Below, piece after piece: positions 1-5,100 of a stretch of 7,835 nt of DNA (its first letter is position 1; each line of letters opens with the position of its first letter). Below the pieces are notes generated by a model. That model ran no database searches. It worked only from the letters and a program-made list of their open reading frames with translations, and was not told the origin of the DNA. Position numbers and translations under genes: made by a program. Source of the stretch: Lysobacterales bacterium (GTDB lineage: Bacteria; Pseudomonadota; Gammaproteobacteria; Xanthomonadales; SZUA-5). The stretch lies in contig JANJUH010000361.1 in NCBI GenBank assembly GCA_024710675.1, positions 1-7,835 on the forward strand, read 5' to 3'.

Positions 1-300
1 ATCGTTGCGCTGCGCCCGCGCCCCGCGCAGGCTGAAGTCGCCCTCGCGCAGCGCCTCCAGCAGGTTGCCGAGGGTGTAAAGCGGGAACACCACCCAGGCC
101 CGCAGGCGCCAGGCCAGCACGACGGTCAGCACGAGCACGCCGGACAGCACGAGCAGGTGGCCGGGCCCACGGTCCGGCAGCGACCACGCGAGTCCCGCCA
201 GCGCCAGCAGGGCCGGCGCGGCGACCAGCAGGCTGCGCCACAGCAGGCGGGTCTCGAAACCCGCGCCGCCCGGCGCGCCGGCGCTGCGGCCGTAGCTCAC
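1..300 (-). CDS. Sensor histidine kinase, N-terminal 100 codons (partial at window edge)
   Basis: This reading frame starts with GTG at 300 and stays open to the window edge. The start overlaps the stop of the response regulator gene (GTGA), which points to translational coupling. No good Shine-Dalgarno sequence precedes it. The translation has a short cytoplasmic start, a hydrophobic helix at about residues 21-40, a loop of only about eight residues (LPDRGPGH), and a second helix at about 48-66. A HAMP-like linker follows, with the pattern PLYTLGNLLEAL and then REGDFSLR at about 73-92. Two helices plus a HAMP-like segment directly after an NtrC-type regulator fits a membrane sensor kinase. 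The catalytic domains lie outside the window, so this rests on context and topology. The very short loop leaves no room for a periplasmic sensor domain, so the signal is probably sensed in the membrane or through a partner protein. An unrelated membrane protein cannot be fully excluded. Confidence 0.8.
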   Translation of the reverse strand, partial: MSYGRSAGAPGGAGFETRLLWRSLLVAAPALLALAGLAWSLPDRGPGHLLVLSGVLVLTVVLAWRLRAWVVFPLYTLGNLLEALREGDFSLRGARAQRND

Positions 301-1682
301 GTGCCGCCGCCGATGCCGTACTTCTCGAGCCGGCGATACAGCGCCGGACGACTGAGCCCCAGCGCATCCGCCGCGCGCTGGATGTTGCCGGCGGAACGCT
401 CCAGCGCAGCGCGAATCATCCTTTCCTCGGCCTGGTCCAGCGTCAGGCCGGAGAAATCCGGACCCGAGGGTTCGCTTGCAGGATCGGCAGCCCCGGCGAG
501 GTCAAGCTGGTCGATCAGTGCGCCGGCGGCCAAGAGCACCGCGCGCTCCATCAGGTGCGAGAGCTCGCGCACATTGCCGGGCCACGGATAGGCCATCAGC
601 GCGCGCTCTGCAGCCGGCCCCAGACGCACATCCTCGCGACCGTAGCGCTTGCCGAAGCGGGCCAGGAAGGAGCGCGCCAGCGGCACGATGTCCTCGCGGC
701 GTTCGCGCAGCGGCGGCAGGCGCAGCTCCACGGTGTTCATCCGGTACAGCAGGTCCTTGCGGAAGCGACCCTCGGCGACCTCGACGCCGAGATCGGCATT
801 GGTCGCCGAGACCAGGCGCACATCGACTTTCTGCGTGCGCGAGGAGCCCAGGCGCTCGAACTCGCCGTCCTCGAGCACGCGCAGCAGCTTGGGCTGCTGC
901 GCCATCGGGATGTTGCCGATCTCGTCCATGAACAGCGTGCCGCCGTCGGCCAGCTCGAAACGGCCGATGCGGTCACCCTTGGCATCGGTGAAGGCACCGC
1001 GGACGTGGCCGAACATCTCGGCCTCGAAGATCGTGTCCGGAATGCCGCCCATGTTGACCTTCACGAAGGGCTTGTCGGCGCGGCTGGACTGCCGATGCAC
1101 CAGATCCGCTATCACGCCCTTGCCGGTGCCGTTCTCGCCGAGGATCAAGAGATTCGCCCGGGTCGGCGCGACGCGGCGCACCGCCTCCAGCAGCGCGCGC
1201 ATCGGCGGCGAGTCGGCGATGAAGCCGGCGGGTGCGTCCTCGCCGCGCAGGATCTCGTTCTCGCGCTCGAGCTTGCGCGCCTGCAGCCGGCTCGCCCGCA
1301 GCGCCTGCTGGTTGCGCAGGATCGACAGCAGGCGCGTGTTGTCCCAGGGCTTCTCGACGAAATCCGCCGCGCCCAGGCGCATCGCCTCCACCGCCACCTC
1401 GATGCTGCCCCAGGCGGTCATCACCACCACCGGCAGATCGGCATCGAGCGCGCGCACCTTGCCGAGCAGCTCCAGGCCCTCGCGGCCGCTGGTGGTGTCG
1501 CGGGTGTAGTTGAGGTCCATCAGCAGCACGCCGACACTGCGCTTGCCGAGCGTCTCCAGCACCTCGGCCGGGCTGCTCGCGGTGAGGCAGGTGAGCCCTT
1601 CGGACTTCAGCAATAGGCGCAGCGCCTCGAGCACGTCACGCTGGTCGTCGGCGATCAGGATCGCGCTGGCGTTCGTCGTCAT
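297..1682 (-). CDS. NtrC-family sigma-54-dependent response regulator
   Basis: This 461-residue protein is a cytoplasmic activator with the classic three parts. The receiver domain spans about residues 7-125: acidic pair D12/D13, phospho-acceptor D56 (in LLMDLN), T89 and K111 (in VEKPW). The AAA+ domain spans about 155-385: Walker A GENGTGKG (182-189), Walker B LFMDEIG with D253/E254, sensor SATN (292-295), arginine-finger region FRKDLLYR (R308, R314) and YPWPGNVREL (365-374). A Fis-type helix-turn-helix occupies about 427-456 (AGNIQRAADALGLSR). The sigma-54-contacting loop reads GAFTDA (229-234), not the usual GAFTGA. Length is normal for the family. The ATG at 1682 is chosen because the receiver domain starts straight after it and a GAGGA ribosome site lies 6 bases upstream, overlapping the stop of the ATPase gene. 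Its likely partner is the kinase at 1-300. Its likely targets are the inverted repeat and -24/-12 promoter upstream of the ATPase gene, which would make it autoregulatory (inferred). Confidence 0.95.
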   Translation of the reverse strand: MTTNASAILIADDQRDVLEALRLLLKSEGLTCLTASSPAEVLETLGKRSVGVLLMDLNYTRDTTSGREGLELLGKVRALDADLPVVVMTAWGSIEVAVEAMRLGAADFVEKPWDNTRLLSILRNQQALRASRLQARKLERENEILRGEDAPAGFIADSPPMRALLEAVRRVAPTRANLLILGENGTGKGVIADLVHRQSSRADKPFVKVNMGGIPDTIFEAEMFGHVRGAFTDAKGDRIGRFELADGGTLFMDEIGNIPMAQQPKLLRVLEDGEFERLGSSRTQKVDVRLVSATNADLGVEVAEGRFRKDLLYRMNTVELRLPPLRERREDIVPLARSFLARFGKRYGREDVRLGPAAERALMAYPWPGNVRELSHLMERAVLLAAGALIDQLDLAGAADPASEPSGPDFSGLTLDQAEERMIRAALERSAGNIQRAADALGLSRPALYRRLEKYGIGGGT

Positions 1683-1688
1683 GGCCGG

Positions 1689-1693
1689 TCCTC
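1689..1693 (-). promoter_or_regulatory. Ribosome binding site of the response regulator gene, overlapping the ATPase stop
   Basis: GAGGA overlaps the TGA stop codon of the ATPase gene (TGAGGA) and sits 6 bases before the ATG at 1682. It fixes the regulator start. A ribosome finishing the ATPase would be placed on this site, so the two proteins are probably translationally coupled. Confidence 0.75.
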
Positions 1694-2360
1694 AGGCCGC
1701 GCCCAGCACGCCGTCGCGCAGCTCGACGGTGCGGGCGGCAAGGGCCGCGAACTCGGGATTGTGCGTTACCTGGACGATGGTCATGCCCTCGCGGTTCAAC
1801 TCGGTCAGCAGCGCCATGATCTCCCGGCCCTGGCTCGAATGCAGCGCCCCGGTCGGCTCATCCGCCAGCAAGAGGCGCGGACGGGCGATCACCGCGCGGG
1901 CCACGGCGACCAGCTGCTGCTGACCGCCGGAGAGCTGTGCGGGGTATAGCCCCTTCTTCCCCTCGAGTCCGAAGCGCGCCAGCGCCGCCTGCACCCGCTC
2001 GCGGCGGGCCGTGGACGGCAGGTCACGATAGGACAGCGGCAGCTCCAGGTTCTCGGCCACCGTGAGGTCATCCAGCAGGTGGTAGTGCTGGAAGATGAAG
2101 CCCACCGCGCTGCGTTGCAGCGCCTGCCGCTGGCGTGCGCCGGCCTGGTGCACCGCGCTGCCATCCAGCCAGTACTCGCCGCTCCAGTCGTGGTCCATCA
2201 GGCCGAGCACGTTGAGCAAGGTGGTCTTGCCCGAGCCCGAAGGCCCGACGATCGAGAGGAACTCGCCCTCGGCGATGTCAAGGTGGATTTCGCGCAGCAC
2301 CGGGACGCGCAGCCCGGCCTGGACGTGGATGCGGTCGAGCTGGCGGAGTTGGACGATCAT
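1692..2360 (-). CDS. ABC transporter ATP-binding protein, MacB/LolD-like
   Basis: This 222-residue protein is a single complete ABC ATPase domain that would power the neighbouring permeases from the cytoplasmic side of the membrane. Visible motifs are Walker A GPSGSGKT (39-46), Q-loop Q91 (FIFQ), signature LSGGQQQ (143-149), Walker B LLLADEP (163-169) with catalytic E168, and the switch histidine H200 (VTHN). Two positions differ from the commonest form: L150 follows LSGGQQQ where R is usual, and the D-loop reads GALHS where GALDS or GNLDS is usual. Length fits stand-alone LolD/FtsE/MacB-type ATPases. The frame is open upstream to an ATG at 2597. The start at 2360 is preferred because homology to ABC ATPases begins there, and a longer protein would run across the sigma-54 promoter, the inverted repeat and the end of the permease gene. 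No clear Shine-Dalgarno precedes 2360. It is the first gene of the predicted sigma-54 transcript, followed after 9 bases by the regulator. Confidence 0.93.
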   Translation of the reverse strand: MIVQLRQLDRIHVQAGLRVPVLREIHLDIAEGEFLSIVGPSGSGKTTLLNVLGLMDHDWSGEYWLDGSAVHQAGARQRQALQRSAVGFIFQHYHLLDDLTVAENLELPLSYRDLPSTARRERVQAALARFGLEGKKGLYPAQLSGGQQQLVAVARAVIARPRLLLADEPTGALHSSQGREIMALLTELNREGMTIVQVTHNPEFAALAARTVELRDGVLGAA

Positions 2361-2397
2361 GGCGGGCGGCCCGGCGACAGTGGGATGGGCACTCTGG

Positions 2398-2413
2398 AGC
2401 AAGGCGCGTGCCA
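2398..2413 (-). promoter_or_regulatory. Sigma-54 (RpoN) -24/-12 promoter of the ATPase-regulator-kinase operon
   Basis: On the minus strand the sequence reads TGGCACG-CGCC-TTGCT, matching the consensus TGGCACG-N4-TTGCW at every fixed position. The invariant GG (2412-2411) and GC (2400-2399) are separated by exactly 10 bases. Taking the C at 2399 as -12 puts the transcription start near 2387, about 27 bases before the ATG at 2360. It sits in non-coding DNA, faces the ATPase gene, and the operon encodes a sigma-54 activator. Sequence match, position and context all agree; transcription itself is inferred. Confidence 0.88.
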
Positions 2414-2471
2414 ACGGCTTCGGCCCGCTCGGACTCGCTCGGCGCGGGCTGGCGATCCGCGTTCGGGCAGC

Positions 2472-2493
2472 GGCTGTCCGATTCCGGACAGCC
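2472..2493. promoter_or_regulatory. Inverted repeat, probable enhancer (upstream activating) site for the NtrC-type regulator
   Basis: A perfect dyad, GGCTGTCCG-N4-CGGACAGCC, with 9-bp arms and a 4-base centre. Its centre near 2482/2483 lies about 95 bases upstream of the predicted sigma-54 start, in the usual range for enhancer-binding proteins. The dimeric Fis-type helix-turn-helix encoded at 297-1682 would be expected to bind such a two-fold symmetric site. It could also form a hairpin in RNA reading through from the permease gene, but no T-run follows, so an intrinsic terminator is unlikely. Binding by this regulator is inferred. Confidence 0.72.
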
Positions 2494-2517
2494 AAGCCCC
2501 TGGAATCGCCGCGTCGA

Positions 2518-5028
2518 TCAGTGGCAGCGCAAGGCCTCCATGGGCGAGATCGCGAGGGCCCGCCGCGTCGGCACGACACAAGCCAGCCCGGCGGCAAGGA
2601 CGATCACCCCCATCGCCGCGAGGAGGACGGCGGGATCGCGATTGTCGACCTCGAAAAGCAGCGCCCGGCCGAGATGGGCGAGCGCGATCGCCGCCGCCAT
2701 CCCGAACAGGATTCCGGCGAGCAACAGGCGACCGACCCGCCCCGCCACCATCGCCACCAGTTGCCATGGTGCAGCCCCCAGCGCGCGCCGAATCCCGATT
2801 TCGCGCTGACGCAACGCCAGCGTGTAGCCGAGCATCCCGTACAGTCCGAGCGCCGACAGCGTGGTGCCGAGCACGGCCATGACCGCAGCCAGCGCCGTCA
2901 CGAAGCGCTGGCTGTCGTGCAACTCGTCGATCGTGCGATCCAGCGTCTGCAGGCGCTCGACCGGCAGATCCGGCGCCAGGCGGGCGAGCAGCGGCGGGAT
3001 CATGGCCATCAATCCGTAGGGATCGTCGGTGTGCACGTAGAAGTGCATCTCCCGCAAGCCCGGATTCTGGCGCCAAGACAGATAGAACAGCGGCGGCTTC
3101 GGCCCGCGAACCGCGTTGTAGGCGCTGTCCTCGACCACGCCCACAATCTCGATATCGGGAAGGCGGGGCGAATCGGTCAGCCGGCGACCGACCGGGGATG
3201 GTCCCAGTTCGAAGGCCTCGACGAAGCTCTCGTTGACGATCGCGACCCGGGGAGCCCCCTCACGGTCCCCGGCGCTGAAGGCGCGTCCCTGCAGCACGGT
3301 GGTCCCGAGCGTTTGGAAATACGCAGGCCCGATCAGGTTGTAGAAGGGCGAATCACGGCCCTGGGGTGTGGGTCCGTCGCGCACGGCGATATCCGTACCC
3401 CAGGTGCTGCCGGTCAACAGCGGGACGGTCGACGCGCTCGCGGCCCGCACTCCCGGCAAGGCCGCCAGTTCCCGTTCGAGTGTCTCGAAGAGCTGCGTCC
3501 TGGATGCACCGTCCATGCCGCTGCGGTCCGGAGACACTGCGAAACCGACCACACCCTCGCTACGCAGGCCGAGGTCTACGCGCGCCAGGTTCAGCAGGCT
3601 CTGGGCATGCAAGCCCGCGAGCGCCAGCGCCATCATCGAAAAGGCAACCTGACCCAGGGCGAGCGCCGCGCGGAAGCGTTCGGCAGCGCGCGATCCGGTG
3701 GCGCGCGGGCCCTCGCCACGCAACGCGGCGAGCGGTGCCGCCGCCATCGACTGTAGCGCCGGGAAGAGGCCGAAGGCCAGCGTAGTGGCCAGCGCCATCA
3801 CCAGTGTGAGCGAGAGGCTGGAGGGGCCAGATTCGGGCAGCAGTCCCATGCTGTCTGCACCCGGAAGCCAGGCCACCAGCACGTGCAAGGCGAGTGAGGC
3901 CACGGGCAGCGACAACACGGCGCCCGCAGTGGCGAGCAGGGCCGCTTCGATCAGCGCCTGGCGCGCGAGCCGCTGCCGACTCGCACCAATGGACGCGCGC
4001 AGGGCGTACTCGCCGGCTCGCGCGGCACCTTGCGCCAGCAACAGGTTGGCGATGTTCAGGCAGGTGATGAGCAACACCAGCGCGGCGGCGCCCTGCAAAA
4101 GGAGCAAGGCCGGAGCGGCAGACTGGCCGAGGCTGCTTTGGCCACGCGCGCCCTGTGTGAGCACCAACTCGCGGGCCAGGAAGCGCTCCTGCCGCGCCGC
4201 GTCCATGCCCTGCTGGAGCGGCAGTTCGACCTCGGACAGCAAGCCCCGATAGCTCGCGTTGAGCGCTGCTTGCGCCTGCTCCAGAGACACCCCTTCGGCA
4301 AGGCGCCCGAAGGCGTAGGCCCAGTAGCTGCGCCGGTCTTCGCGGTCATCCTGCGCCGCAGGATCCAGTTCCCAGCGCAAGGACATCGGCACATACACCT
4401 GCGGCTGGCCGCCAAGGGTGGTGCCACGGAAGCCCGGCGGCGCGACGCCCACCACTTCCAGCGCCTGCCCGTTGACCCTCACCGAACGACCGAGGATGCC
4501 GGGATCACCACCCAGCGCCTGTTTCCACCAGGCATGTGCCAGGACCGCAACGCGGCGCCCCTGGGCCTCGTCGTCAGCCGGCTGCAACAATCGACCCAGG
4601 GCCGGGCTCAGACCCAGCAGCGAGAAGTAATTGCCGGTCACCAGCATCGCGCGGCCACCTGTGGTGGCCTCTCCGGCCACCGCCGTGTTGGCGGTGAAGT
4701 AACGGTGCCCGGCGATACCCACCAACTCTCGGCCCACGGCCGGTGCGACCGCGAGGTCGCGAAGCATGGGGTAGCTGAGGACGTCGTCGCGCGGCCCGGC
4801 GACGTTGTTGGTCGTCGAGCCCTCTTTCAATCCCGGCGCCGACAAGTTCACCAGCCGCTCGGCTTGCGCCACCGGAAGCGGCCGCAACAGCGCCTGCTCG
4901 TAGAGCGACCAGACTGCCGTATTGCTCCCGATGCCGAGCGCGAGGCTGACCAGCGCCAGCAACCAGGGCAGCGGCCGTTTCAGGATCGCCCGCCAGGCAG
5001 AACGCAGGTCTTGCATCAGCTTGGTCAT
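2518..5028 (-). CDS. ADOP-type ABC permease (MacB/FtsX family), second complete copy
   Basis: This 836-residue inner-membrane protein has the duplicated ADOP layout. Residues: helix about 20-42; MacB-like periplasmic domain about 45-290; FtsX helices about 305-330, 360-385 and 405-428; helix about 455-478; second periplasmic domain about 485-705; final three helices about 708-736, 757-785 and 798-820. The coupling segments that contact the ATPase are visible after each first FtsX helix: ALRASIGAS (342-350) and REIGIRRALGAA (742-753). The C-terminus ends in RRALAISPMEALR, typical of the family. A longer frame begins at 5067, but ATG 5028 is chosen because a strong GGAGGA lies 7 bases upstream and MTKLMQDLRSAWR is the usual family start. 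It follows the other permease after a 72-base gap. One such chain contains what two half-size MacB-type permeases would supply, so it may work with a dimer of the ATPase at 1692-2360 (inferred). Substrate is unknown. Confidence 0.92.
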   Translation of the reverse strand: MTKLMQDLRSAWRAILKRPLPWLLALVSLALGIGSNTAVWSLYEQALLRPLPVAQAERLVNLSAPGLKEGSTTNNVAGPRDDVLSYPMLRDLAVAPAVGRELVGIAGHRYFTANTAVAGEATTGGRAMLVTGNYFSLLGLSPALGRLLQPADDEAQGRRVAVLAHAWWKQALGGDPGILGRSVRVNGQALEVVGVAPPGFRGTTLGGQPQVYVPMSLRWELDPAAQDDREDRRSYWAYAFGRLAEGVSLEQAQAALNASYRGLLSEVELPLQQGMDAARQERFLARELVLTQGARGQSSLGQSAAPALLLLQGAAALVLLITCLNIANLLLAQGAARAGEYALRASIGASRQRLARQALIEAALLATAGAVLSLPVASLALHVLVAWLPGADSMGLLPESGPSSLSLTLVMALATTLAFGLFPALQSMAAAPLAALRGEGPRATGSRAAERFRAALALGQVAFSMMALALAGLHAQSLLNLARVDLGLRSEGVVGFAVSPDRSGMDGASRTQLFETLERELAALPGVRAASASTVPLLTGSTWGTDIAVRDGPTPQGRDSPFYNLIGPAYFQTLGTTVLQGRAFSAGDREGAPRVAIVNESFVEAFELGPSPVGRRLTDSPRLPDIEIVGVVEDSAYNAVRGPKPPLFYLSWRQNPGLREMHFYVHTDDPYGLMAMIPPLLARLAPDLPVERLQTLDRTIDELHDSQRFVTALAAVMAVLGTTLSALGLYGMLGYTLALRQREIGIRRALGAAPWQLVAMVAGRVGRLLLAGILFGMAAAIALAHLGRALLFEVDNRDPAVLLAAMGVIVLAAGLACVVPTRRALAISPMEALRCH

Positions 5029-5035
5029 CGGAAAG

Positions 5036-5041
5036 TCCTCC
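5036..5041 (-). promoter_or_regulatory. Ribosome binding site fixing the start of the second permease
   Basis: GGAGGA, a near-ideal Shine-Dalgarno sequence, lies 7 bases before the ATG at 5028. It decides for this start over the in-frame ATG at 5067, which would add 13 residues that do not resemble the family N-terminus. Confidence 0.85.
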
Positions 5042-5085
5042 ACAGGGTGGTCAACAGGGCAATCCACGGTTTCGATCGGAATCGG

Positions 5086-5098
5086 CCGCCCAGGGCGG
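5086..5098. repeat. Small GC palindrome just after the first permease stop
   Basis: CCGCCC-A-GGGCGG on the plus strand lies a few bases downstream of the stop codon at 5101-5103, in the 72-base gap between the two complete permease genes. In RNA it could form a five-pair stem with a three-base loop. There is no T-run, so it is not a convincing terminator. It could protect transcript ends or mean nothing in such GC-rich DNA. Confidence 0.3.
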
Positions 5099-5100
5099 TC

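Larger units (their letters stand above)
2361..2517 (-). promoter_or_regulatory. Regulatory intergenic region upstream of the ATPase gene
   Basis: This 157-base gap is the only sizeable one in the cluster. In the direction of transcription it holds a perfect inverted repeat (2493-2472), a GC-rich spacer of about 58 bases, a -24/-12 promoter (2413-2398), a predicted start near 2387 and a leader of about 27 bases. I see no AT-rich IHF-like site in the spacer and no terminator with a T-run after the permease stop. Confidence 0.8.

Noticed and set aside
1034..1043. TGTCCGGAAT half-site inside the regulator gene.
   Set aside because: Only one arm is present and it lies within conserved coding sequence.
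2472..2493. The inverted repeat as a rho-independent terminator for the permease genes.
   Set aside because: No T-run follows the stem on the minus strand, and the position relative to the sigma-54 promoter fits an enhancer better.
2361..2597. N-terminal extension of the ATPase to the in-frame ATG at 2597.
   Set aside because: The added 79 residues have no ABC-like sequence, overlap the permease end and cover the sigma-54 promoter and dyad.
555..3756. Long plus-strand open frames opposite the regulator, ATPase and second permease.
   Set aside because: They are low-complexity R/A/Q/H-rich translations, lack recognisable motifs and overlap well-supported minus-strand genes.
5029..5067. Start of the second permease at 5067.
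   Set aside because: The strong GGAGGA site at 5036-5041 and the family-typical N-terminus both support the ATG at 5028.
5077..5085. CGGAATCGG in the gap between permeases, resembling the core of the dyad at 2472-2493.
   Set aside because: It lacks the outer TGTC/GACA arms and no GG-N10-GC promoter element follows.
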